Source of the DNA: Fibrobacteria bacterium
Lineage (GTDB): Bacteria; Fibrobacterota; Fibrobacteria; UBA11236; JADFYW01
Length of the DNA stretch: 43,549 nt
Reading direction: 5' to 3'
Assembly: GCA_015232855.1 (NCBI GenBank)
Contig: JADFYW010000024.1
Coordinates: 1-43,549 of the forward strand
Of this stretch, positions 36,224 to 43,549 are shown piece by piece; positions within the stretch are counted from its first letter, which is position 1, and every line of letters starts with the position of its first letter. The position numbers and the translations under genes were made by a program. The notes beneath the pieces were generated by a model. It saw nothing but the letters and a program-made list of their open reading frames with translations, was not told the DNA's origin and searched no databases.

Positions 36224-36494
36224 CTATTTAATTTGCAGTTCGGGCAGGAAGTTATTAATGATGTCCAATATCTGGTTTAAAGAGTATCCTTTTCCTGTAC
36301 CGATGTTAATGATCTGATTATCCAATGGGTTATTTAAAAACAGAAGCATTGCATCAATGAGATCTTCAATATAAAAAAATCCCAGCGAATTTCACCGCTA
36401 CCCCAAATATGGACGGAATTGTTTAAAATGGCCTGCTTTAGAATAAAATTAATAAAACCAATTTTTGAGGACTGATGGAAGAAGACTAAACGTT
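36224..36494 (-). pseudogene. C-terminal remnant of a sugar epimerase/dehydratase
   Basis: Reading the minus strand directly after the GT2 stop gives FHQSSKIGFINF, then VHIWGSGEIR. A lost base in a T7 run (36373-36379) is followed by YIEDLIDAMLLFLNN, IINIGTGKGYSLNQ and ILDIINNFLPELQIK before a TAG at 36224-36226. This aligns with the C-terminal third of the decayed epimerase at 37450-38297 (KIGFVDILLKK, IIIWGNGEVRRDF, IDDLIDAV, VNIGCGIGHSLNE). It shares perhaps half its residues, so it derives from a different lineage and not from a recent copy. It has no start and lacks the Rossmann half. Confidence 0.8.
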
Positions 36495-37382
36495 TTAGTA
36501 TTTAATCGTTTCTTTATACCAGGTATGACCCCATCCATAATTTCTGGCAAAAGATCTTGGATATAAAAGACCACATTTTTTAGCTACTTGTTTAAGAAAG
36601 TCTGAAATGGTAAATGTGAGTTTCATAAGTAAAAAAGTTTCAAATTTAGTATACCGTCTGATACCATATGCTTTGGCTATTTGCTTTGATTCTTCGAAAT
36701 ATGCGTCAAAAACAGTTTTGCATTTCTGATTTTTATGTCGGCGGTATCCGGCAAGAATTGTTTCAACACCTAATAAGTCAGCATGTTGGTAAAACCTGGC
36801 CCAGAGCTCAAAATCTCCAGCATGTAAATATTGTTCATCAAGAGAGGAGCCAGCAGTTTCCCAAAGGCTTCGTCTCCAGAAAGTAGATTCTTGTTGGATA
36901 TTATATTTTCCGAAAGGACCGTAGCCAGGAAAAAATTCACCACGGAAGAACCCTTTTTTAGTGAATCCAGCATTATAGGTACAACGAATGGCTCGTCCTT
37001 GTTCGTCCCACCAGATTGGAAAGACCGTAGTTATCCAATTTTCATCTGGCATATTCTGAAAAATATCAGCCACGGTTTTTAATGTCCATGGCATATACAT
37101 ATCGTCTGAATTAAGCCATGCCATGATATCACCCGTTGAATGCTGAAATCCTTTATTGATGGCATGGTATTGCCCTTTATCCGGGACGCTTTCACAGTAG
37201 CTGAGTTGGTCGGCATATTTTTTGATTATTTCGGTACTGTTATCGGTTGAGCCGCCGTCTATAACAATGTATTCTAAATTTGGGTATTCCTGGTCCAAAA
37301 CCGAACAAATGGTTTGTTCGAGATATTGTCCCTGATTATAAGAAGGGGTAACAATAGAAATTTTAGGGAGTTCAGTTATCAT
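36495..37382 (-). CDS. Glycosyltransferase family 2
   Basis: A 295-residue GT-A enzyme. ISIVTPSYNQGQYLEQTI, YIVIDGGSTDNS and the metal site WLNSDDMY are clear, followed by QESTFWRRSLWE and HAGDFELWARF, the usual GT2 acceptor-side motif. ATG start. It lies between two broken epimerase genes and is itself intact, which suggests it was exchanged or kept under selection while its neighbours decayed. Confidence 0.9.
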   Translation of the reverse strand: MITELPKISIVTPSYNQGQYLEQTICSVLDQEYPNLEYIVIDGGSTDNSTEIIKKYADQLSYCESVPDKGQYHAINKGFQHSTGDIMAWLNSDDMYMPWTLKTVADIFQNMPDENWITTVFPIWWDEQGRAIRCTYNAGFTKKGFFRGEFFPGYGPFGKYNIQQESTFWRRSLWETAGSSLDEQYLHAGDFELWARFYQHADLLGVETILAGYRRHKNQKCKTVFDAYFEESKQIAKAYGIRRYTKFETFLLMKLTFTISDFLKQVAKKCGLLYPRSFARNYGWGHTWYKETIKY

Positions 37383-37449
37383 ATGAAAATATTCTTTCCT
37401 TTTCTTTTAGTGTCACACAACTTAATTACATATACAGAAGGCTATAGTT

Positions 37450-38297
37450 TTAGCTGAGAACTGTCATCACTAATTCCTGCACATCAAACAATCTTGATTC
37501 CCCATAAATAACTTTAAGACCGGGCACCATATCCCGCACCAAGTCCAGAACCTCATTCAATGAATGGCCTATTCCACAGCCAATATTTACTGCCTCGTTA
37601 CTTATTCCTTTGTTCAAGAGCAGTTCTACCGCATCAATCAAATCATCAATAAGGATAAAATCCCGACGAACTTCACCATTACCCCAGATTATAATTGGTT
37701 CACCACGCAAAGCTTTTTCAACAATATATCAACGAAACCTATTTTCTGAGACAGGTGAAAAGGACCGAAGGGATTAGAAGGTCTCAGTATCAGGTAGTGT
37801 AGCCCATATAGGTGAGCGTAAAGTTGTATGTATTTAGCAATGGCCAACTTGGTAATGCCGTAGGAACATAAAGGATTAGTTGGATGTGATTCGTTCATGG
37901 GATGGAATACAGGAGGCCCGAAAACCGTACTTCCAGATGATATGAAGACAATTTCATTTACATTTCGTTCGTGCATAGCATCCAGCAATTGTATAGTAGA
38001 AGCAATATTAGTTTGCAAATCATAACCGATATTCTGGTTAGAATTTGAGGGAAAGGTAGTGCTCACCAGATGTACTACCACATCTATTTTTACCTGGTCA
38101 AGAACATGTTTCAGATCCCCACTATTGGAGAAGTCCCCAAAAAACATGGGAACACGGCCAATCAGACTTTTATCCAAAATTTTCACTTTGTGATAATCAA
38201 AAATATAACATTCGTAATTTCCTGCTTCCATCAACTGTCTGCACAGGTTTGTTCCTATAAACCCCAATCCGCCAAGTATTGGAATTCATTTTTTCAT
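37450..38297 (-). pseudogene. Decayed NAD-dependent sugar epimerase/dehydratase
   Basis: The parts of one extended SDR are all visible but not in one frame. (1) The in-frame ATG at 38295-38297 reads Met-Lys-Lys and then TGA (38286-38288), followed by IPILGGLGFIGTNL. (2) The N-terminal part runs to KIGFVDILLKK, where one A is missing in an A5 run (37714-37718); the frame then moves to ALRGEPIIIWGNGEVRRDF. (3) Near 37463-37470 the frame shifts again: DSSQLKL, which continues the family C-terminus, is only found in the next frame. SSGSTVFGPP and YGITK (catalytic Tyr/Lys) are preserved. Three separate lesions argue for decay, although single-base homopolymer errors could explain one. Rescue by an internal TTG start plus -1 slippage is conceivable but unlikely. 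Confidence 0.8.
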
Positions 38298-38325
38298 AAT
38301 GTGATCTTTTGAGGTTTAAATATAA

Positions 38326-39354
38326 TCAGGTAAATCGAGAAGCTATTCGCTTTCGCAGCTTGTGAAAAGTCCTGAGATCGAATACAAGTCCAAAAAAAAC
38401 AAGTTTAAGGAATAAGGGCTTATATAGTGCCAGCCTCCAGCCAGCCCCCTGATTATCAGGAAAGATATTTCTTATGGATTTCAGTGAAAGCTGGTGTTTT
38501 TTCTGAAAATATTCCAGTCTGTTTATGTACTTATGGTAAAAGGAAATGAGGGCTTTGCATTTGTAAAGCTTGGAATCACCCAATTGTAAATCATAAAGTT
38601 TGGACGATACTTTCTTCAATCCATGGAAATGAAAAAATATTACAGGTTTATTGTTAAGCATCATTTGGCCAGAAACTTCTGATAAAAGAGCATTATCCAA
38701 GCTGTAGGTTGAGAGATTTATTGCCCTATTTTTGCAGATTACGGTTTCGGGAAACAAACTGGGGACTGACTCCAGGTACTTCTGGTCACCAAACTTGCCG
38801 TCCTCCAGCCTATCATAACACCATTCCAGACATCTTGCCCTCCACCATTCCAAAAAATGTAACCCTGAGTTATCTTTTTTTACACCAATGAAACCTGCAT
38901 TGAATTTGCCGTATTTCTCGTGAGTACGATACGTACTGGAAAAATTATGAGGAGTAAGTAAAATAGAACCCGAACCCAATTCTACTAAAATATCATCCGG
39001 GCTTGAGTAAAAAAAAGTATCAATATCAATATAGAAGAGAATACCGCAATGGGGAAAATGAAACAAACAGTATCGCATGAGACTGGGTTTCAGAGTAAAA
39101 TAGTACTCAATTTGAGTTCTATTTTCTTTAACTGCCCTGAGTTCGGAATCAAAGTCCTCTAATTCATCAAGAGAAATTATTTTACATTTTTGAATATTTT
39201 CTTGTAATAGAATATTTTTTGCTTCTTCATCCAGACATAGCACATACATGGTAGCTGAAGGATCAACAGCAGAAATAGACTCCAAGTGGGCAAGCGCCTT
39301 AGGAAGAAAATAATGATCAAAAAAAGTACAAAAATTTATTTTTGAGGAAAGCAT
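38326..39354 (-). CDS. GT-A fold nucleotide-sugar glycosyltransferase (GT8-like)
   Basis: A 342-residue protein. It starts INFCTFFDHYFLPKALAH, followed by LYVL-like strands, the metal-binding D110-I-D112 in FYIDIDTFFYSSP, YGKFNAGFIGVKK and WWRARCLEWCYD then GKFGDQKYLE. This set of motifs is typical of a GT family near GT8 that is common in O-antigen loci. Donor unknown. ATG start at 39354. Confidence 0.78.
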   Translation of the reverse strand: MLSSKINFCTFFDHYFLPKALAHLESISAVDPSATMYVLCLDEEAKNILLQENIQKCKIISLDELEDFDSELRAVKENRTQIEYYFTLKPSLMRYCLFHFPHCGILFYIDIDTFFYSSPDDILVELGSGSILLTPHNFSSTYRTHEKYGKFNAGFIGVKKDNSGLHFLEWWRARCLEWCYDRLEDGKFGDQKYLESVPSLFPETVICKNRAINLSTYSLDNALLSEVSGQMMLNNKPVIFFHFHGLKKVSSKLYDLQLGDSKLYKCKALISFYHKYINRLEYFQKKHQLSLKSIRNIFPDNQGAGWRLALYKPLFLKLVFFGLVFDLRTFHKLRKRIASRFT

Positions 39355-39403
39355 TTAGGCTGCTAAAACTGTTTTATACATTGATTAAAGACGTAATACA
39401 CTA

Positions 39404-39598
39404 TTACGCACGAGAAAGGGCTTTATTAAACTCTTTCTCAAGGGATAAAATAACTTTCTCATAATTATATTCTTCATGTGTATTGAAATTATCCATTATC
39501 AAGAAAATTTTATCAGCATTTTCATACTTACGAGCAACAGAGAAAAAAAATGCGAAATCTTTGCCTGTTCGTCTTTCACTTAACTTTGGAAGGTAATA
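39404..39598 (-). pseudogene. Remnant of an IS630-like (DDE_3) transposase
   Basis: The minus strand between two glycosyltransferase genes reads YLPKLSERRTGKDFAFFF, then ARKYENADKIFLIMDNFNTH, then KVILSLEKEFNKALSRA and a stop at 39404-39406. The motif ADKIxLxMDNxNTH is the second catalytic Asp region of IS630-type DDE_3 transposases. About 64 codons remain; the N-terminal catalytic Asp and the final acidic residue are lost, and an in-frame stop lies directly upstream (39599-39601). No terminal inverted repeats were found by eye. Confidence 0.7.
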
Positions 39599-39638
39599 TT
39601 AATCTATCAGAATGCAGAATAAATACATTTTACTATAG

Positions 39639-40604
39639 TCATTTAATTCCACAAATAAATTTCCATATTCTAAAAAAGCGAAAGTAGAACGATTTCTTCT
39701 TTCGGTTAAACCACAACCGAGATTGATATCGATCATTATCTTTTTTTTGCCTTTCTTTTAACCAAACGATAATTTTTCTTTTTGCTTCTTCTGTTTCTAC
39801 CACAGGCAACTTTTCAAATGAGAACGTTTTGGGTAACTTTTGATTGGCCACCAGCCCCCTATTTGTGGTACAATGAGTTCCACTGTTGTCCATCCCGATA
39901 TTCTTGATCAGTGTTTTTCCAGGATATAACGACAGTTTGTTGTGTAAATACACTGATGCCCGCCAAAGAATTGCCCAAGATTGATTTTTTCCTGAAATCT
40001 GATCGCGGAGCATCTGCACGAACCCCATTGCTCCCTCATAGTCAAATTCGTTCTCGAGATGTTTTTTTTCAAGCTTTTCCAAAAGACCTTTTCCATCCCG
40101 ATCAAATATTTTCCAAGCCCTTTCCCAGGTTGCCCATCCCCAGCAATGCGCAGATTTTAAAAAATATTCAGATGGTAATTCCTTAACGGGAAAAGTGTGT
40201 CCTTGTATACATGCCAATTCATTTTCATTCTCGTACATGACTAGCGCCGTTTGCATGTATTTGATAAAAACGGGAGCTATTACTATATCATCTTCCAGAA
40301 CTATAACACTTTTAAATTCTTTTATGGTATCACTAACCATGCTAATAATTGATTCCGCCAAGCCTTTGTTTTTTTCTGATTCATAGATCTTTACCTGTCC
40401 GCACCATTTTCTGCTTCGCAAAAGTCTTCTGACTTCACTCACCTTCAAAAAATCTTTTTCATCTTTTGGGCCATCTGAATGAATAATAAGGTTTGTTTGG
40501 TCAGCTAATTCCGCCTGTTGTATTGATCGCAACACTTTTTCTGTATGTTCTGGACGGTTATACGTAAACAAAAGTAGCGGGGCAGCTTTGTTATATTGAT
40601 TCAT
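39639..40604 (-). CDS. GT-A fold glycosyltransferase with EDD motif
   Basis: A 321-residue protein beginning PLLLFTYNRPEHTEKVL. The metal motif is E104-D105-D106 (VLEDDIVIAP), as in GNT-I/GT13-like enzymes, and CWGWATWERAWKIFD plus NIGMDNSGTHC are conserved in bacterial members of this group. Often annotated loosely as GT2. It lies 33 nt after the amidotransferase gene, and a transposase scrap follows. Donor and linkage unknown. Confidence 0.8.
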   Translation of the reverse strand: MNQYNKAAPLLLFTYNRPEHTEKVLRSIQQAELADQTNLIIHSDGPKDEKDFLKVSEVRRLLRSRKWCGQVKIYESEKNKGLAESIISMVSDTIKEFKSVIVLEDDIVIAPVFIKYMQTALVMYENENELACIQGHTFPVKELPSEYFLKSAHCWGWATWERAWKIFDRDGKGLLEKLEKKHLENEFDYEGAMGFVQMLRDQISGKNQSWAILWRASVYLHNKLSLYPGKTLIKNIGMDNSGTHCTTNRGLVANQKLPKTFSFEKLPVVETEEAKRKIIVWLKERQKKDNDRYQSRLWFNRKKKSFYFRFFRIWKFICGIK

Positions 40605-40637
40605 CTGTTCTAAATTTTTTATTGTTGATCCGATAAA

Positions 40638-42533
40638 TCAAGACTTTCTGCCCACAAAAGCCTGCCACCAGGTAAAATGTACCGGTCCCCAAAACTTCCA
40701 AGCAGTATTCCATTGGGGGGCTGGTGACTTAAGAAATGTTTCGAAATCCGAGCGCAAACTTCGGCCATCAAAAAAGCCGGACTCCAGAAAGGCAGAAGAG
40801 GCCATCTGGTCGCTCATGTATGTTTTCAGAGGGCCTGAAAACCAGTCAACAATTGGACTGTTAAAACCGATTTTCTGTTTATTTAACCGAATACTATCTG
40901 GCAAAATATCTTTAACAGCTTCCCTTAAAACTCGCTTGGTGTATCCACCTCCTATTTTTGACCTCGGAGGTAGAGAAAAGAGGTATTCCACTAACCGATA
41001 GTCAACAAAAGGCATCCGGCATTCTACCCCGTAAGCCATTGAACAACGGTCATATTGCTGAAACAATCCAGGTAGTATGCTTTCAAAAAATTGGGAATAC
41101 AAAAGACGATCCAATGTATTTCCCAGTATCGGCCGTTTAGGTATGAAATTTTCAGATATACCTGAGTCACCTCCTTGAACATTATAAGGAAGGGCAGATG
41201 TATGGCTTTTAAAGTGCCAGAGAAAATATTTCCACCAGGTTTTTACTTTCGCCTGTAAAACACTCTGTAAGACTTTTTTCGCTTCCTTTTTCATACTATA
41301 CTGGCTTGTTTCTCCACATGCCATATAAGTTCGGTATACATCAAAAAACCAGGGAAAATCTTTTAATTCCATGGCTGTATTCAACGCCTCCTTTAGTACA
41401 AAATACCCACCAAGCATTTCATCAGGGCCTTGGCCATCAAGAGTTACGGATATGCCCTGGTTTTTTATTTCACGATACAACTGGGATATCGGATAAAAAG
41501 CCAAGTTTGGCATCGGGCCATCCATTAAGCACATTACCTGTTCAAGGGAATCAGGTGAAGGAGCTGTTATCGAAACGATTTCAAGTTTGTTATTAAGTTT
41601 TTTTGCCAATCCTGTAGCAGCGGCACTTTCGTCAATGGGAGAACCAAAAAAGGCAGCGCAAAAACTTTTGTGTGTATATGTTCTGGAACTATTCGTATTT
41701 TCCAACTTTCTAGTATTGAGCAGTGCTGTAATACTACCACTGTCTAAACCACCCGAAAGACAAGTCGCTACTGGGACATCACTTCGCAACCTGATTTTAC
41801 AGGCGTTTTCAAGTAACTCCAAAAGTTCCTCTGCTTGCGTTTTCAGTGTTCCCGAAACTGGAACTGTGCGTAAAGTATACCATTGCTTAATTACTTTATT
41901 TCCGTCCTTGAGTGTGAGATTACAACCAGCCGGCAGAGAGTATACATTTTGTAAATAGGTTTGTTCGGTTCCATGATGAGCCAAAAATCCGCTGGTTATC
42001 TGGCTAATCACCGTCCCATTAAGGGGATGAGCATAGCCAAGTAAAACATGGAGTGCCTGAACTTCTGACGCAAAGGAAAAATTATTTCTGTGGGTGCTGT
42101 AGTAAACCGGCTTGACACCAAAACGATCTCTCGACAAAAACAGTGATTTATCTCGAACATTATATATAGCCAATCCCCACATACCATTGAGTTTTTGCAA
42201 CATTTGCTCACCCCATTCTTGATATGCAGCTAACAATACTTCGGTATCAGTAGAAGTTCTAAAGTGATGTCCCAAATGCTCTAAATCGCGTTTTAGTTCG
42301 ATGTAGTTGTATATTTCACCATTAAAAACAGCAACTAAATCTCCTTTTATCATTGGTTGCCTGCCAGCAGATGAAAGATCAAGAATGGCCAGTCGCCGGT
42401 GTCCTAGAATGACGGGATATTCTGTATCTTCCCATATTCCCTCACCATCAGGCCCCCTATGAGACAGGTTGTTCAAAGCAGTCTCAAAAAGCGGTCGGGC
42501 GTAATTGCCTACTGAGCCCAAAATACCACACAT
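40638..42533 (-). CDS. asnB: Glutamine-dependent asparagine-synthase-type amidotransferase
   Basis: A 631-residue enzyme with an intact glutaminase half (MCGILGS with Cys2, SHRGPDGEG, HRRLAILDLS, NGEIYNY) and synthetase half (PP-loop LSGGLDSGSI with SGGLDS at 260-265, GQGPDEMLGGY, VDYRLVEYLF). It is only moderately similar to the amidotransferase at 28807, so it is not a recent copy. It starts 1 nt after the Wzt stop, which ties it to the export operon. Amidation of a uronic acid is the likely role in this context (inference). Confidence 0.92.
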   Translation of the reverse strand: MCGILGSVGNYARPLFETALNNLSHRGPDGEGIWEDTEYPVILGHRRLAILDLSSAGRQPMIKGDLVAVFNGEIYNYIELKRDLEHLGHHFRTSTDTEVLLAAYQEWGEQMLQKLNGMWGLAIYNVRDKSLFLSRDRFGVKPVYYSTHRNNFSFASEVQALHVLLGYAHPLNGTVISQITSGFLAHHGTEQTYLQNVYSLPAGCNLTLKDGNKVIKQWYTLRTVPVSGTLKTQAEELLELLENACKIRLRSDVPVATCLSGGLDSGSITALLNTRKLENTNSSRTYTHKSFCAAFFGSPIDESAAATGLAKKLNNKLEIVSITAPSPDSLEQVMCLMDGPMPNLAFYPISQLYREIKNQGISVTLDGQGPDEMLGGYFVLKEALNTAMELKDFPWFFDVYRTYMACGETSQYSMKKEAKKVLQSVLQAKVKTWWKYFLWHFKSHTSALPYNVQGGDSGISENFIPKRPILGNTLDRLLYSQFFESILPGLFQQYDRCSMAYGVECRMPFVDYRLVEYLFSLPPRSKIGGGYTKRVLREAVKDILPDSIRLNKQKIGFNSPIVDWFSGPLKTYMSDQMASSAFLESGFFDGRSLRSDFETFLKSPAPQWNTAWKFWGPVHFTWWQAFVGRKS

Positions 42534-42534
42534 A

Positions 42535-43549
42535 TTACTTTGTATCCAAGGTCAACGGTATATCAAGCTCCTGCTGTTGTTCCCAAGCGTATTGCATCAA
42601 AAAAATTGACTGAAGATTATCCGCATTACGGCCAGTATGATAAAAATCACCCGGATGTACTATAAATGCACCGGCGTTCACAATAAGGTCTGCAGTCTGA
42701 CCGCTAACACTGCAAAAGGTGTTAAAAAAATATTTTCCTGAAACCAGGCACAAGTTAGGCAGAGAACAAAGAAAATACCCTTCACCTTCAACTGATGAGA
42801 AAGGATCTTGTATATAAGTGGTTCCCAAATCTGTCAGTTGCTGCCCGGAGTTATCATTTATAGCTATTGCCACATTCACATTCTTGGCAGGAAGCCTATC
42901 ATGTGTTTTGTATTTAAGTACAAGCCTAAGATGTTCTCCGGTCATACACTCAGTTATTAGCTCATTTTTTTTATTTAAAAGAAAGGCTTCTTGAAATCTT
43001 ATTAAACCATTTCCTTTTCTGTCTACCCTGTCAGAAAGTGTTATTTTTGTATATCCGGAAAATTTTTCCATATATTTTTCAATAACTCTTGTGGGACGTT
43101 CCGAATAGGTCAGAGTTCCTGATTCCAGAAGAATAGCCCTGGTACATAATGATTTAACAGCTAGCATATTATGACTGACAAAAAGAATAGTTCTTCCTTT
43201 TTGAGAAACATCTTTCATTTTCCCCAGACACTTTTTTTGAAATTCCACATCACCAACAGCCAGCACTTCATCCACAATGAGTATTTCCGGCTCAAGATGA
43301 GCGGCGACGGAAAAGGCCAACCGTACATGCATTCCGCTACTGTATCGCTTAATTGGCGTATCTATGTATTTTTCTACACCTGAAAAGTCAATAATTTGGT
43401 CTATTTTTTGACGAATTTCCTGTTTACTCATCCCCAAAATAGCACCATTCAAAAAAATATTTTCTCGACCAGTCAACTCTGGATGAAACCCCGTACCAAC
43501 TTCAAGCAAGCTGGCAATTCTTCTGGAATCAGGAACTCTGACCTATTCG
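42535..43549 (-). CDS. wzt: ABC-type polysaccharide export ATPase, Wzt-like (5' end outside the window)
   Basis: The visible part starts in RRIASLLEVGTGFHPELTGREN, the segment after Walker A in Wzt/TagH-type ATPases. The ABC signature YSSGMHVRL, Walker B ILIVDEVLAVGD and the switch FVSHNM follow. From about 165 a beta-rich C-terminal domain like that of O9a-type Wzt, which recognises the modified chain end, runs to the stop. The Walker A part lies beyond the edge. One caution: an in-frame TAG occurs at 43543-43545, so the TTG at 43509 would be the first possible start inside the window. Either the gene is broken or the last bases of the window are unreliable. Confidence 0.82.

Noticed and set aside
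37689-37720. Programmed -1 frameshift in the epimerase
   Set aside because: GAAAAAG is not a full slippery heptamer, and the gene also carries an early TGA and a third frame break, so decay is simpler.

Overview
The window is a 43.5 kb AT-rich stretch from what looks like a Gram-negative bacterium. The evidence is a monotopic phosphoglycosyl transferase, a Wzt-type polysaccharide exporter ATPase, an O-antigen polymerase/ligase-like protein and a RodZ-like cell-shape protein. GTG and TTG starts are used. I cannot place the phylum from sequence alone. No tRNA, rRNA, CRISPR array or intact mobile element was seen.

Left part (about 1-9.9 kb) is mostly housekeeping and signalling. It holds two tandem STAS-domain proteins, an arylamine N-acetyltransferase-like protein and ribulose-phosphate 3-epimerase (rpe). 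Facing these is a minus-strand operon reading RodZ-like, small membrane protein, hisB, pdxA. Then come Maf, a small zinc-ribbon protein, an unrecognised lysine/glutamate-rich protein, a THUMP-like methyltransferase, an FHA-domain protein, and a response regulator fused to a DUF2225-like zinc domain.

Right part (about 9.9 kb to the end) is one large surface-polysaccharide locus. All of it is on the minus strand except the first glycosyltransferase. Read in the direction of transcription (right to left) it holds: Wzt ATPase, asparagine-synthase-type amidotransferase, GT-A transferase, transposase scrap, second GT-A transferase, a decayed epimerase gene, GT2, a second epimerase scrap, a three-gene deoxysugar module (NDP-hexose 2,3-dehydratase, Gfo/Idh/MocA oxidoreductase, SDR), GT2, GT4, amidotransferase, a Cys-less amidotransferase paralogue, two GT4, a two-domain GT2, Wzy/WaaL-like protein, GT4, PaaK/CapK-like adenylating enzyme, methyltransferase, DUF268 protein, GT2, a PglC-PglF type fusion, GT2, and two GT11 fucosyltransferase-like paralogues. 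Many neighbours overlap by ATGA or lie within 10 nt, so translation is probably coupled.

Proposed logic (inference): the fusion protein makes a UDP-6-deoxy-4-keto-HexNAc-type sugar and loads the first sugar phosphate on undecaprenyl phosphate. The many GTs extend the unit, and the deoxysugar trio supplies a 2,6-dideoxyhexose. The amidotransferases, methyltransferases and PaaK-like enzyme decorate sugars. Polymerisation and export would go through the Wzy-like protein and/or the Wzt ABC system. The section at 36.2-39.6 kb is a recombination scar with two broken epimerase genes and a broken transposase next to the AT-rich deoxysugar module. That module is the best candidate for a recently acquired, chemically unusual part of the glycan.
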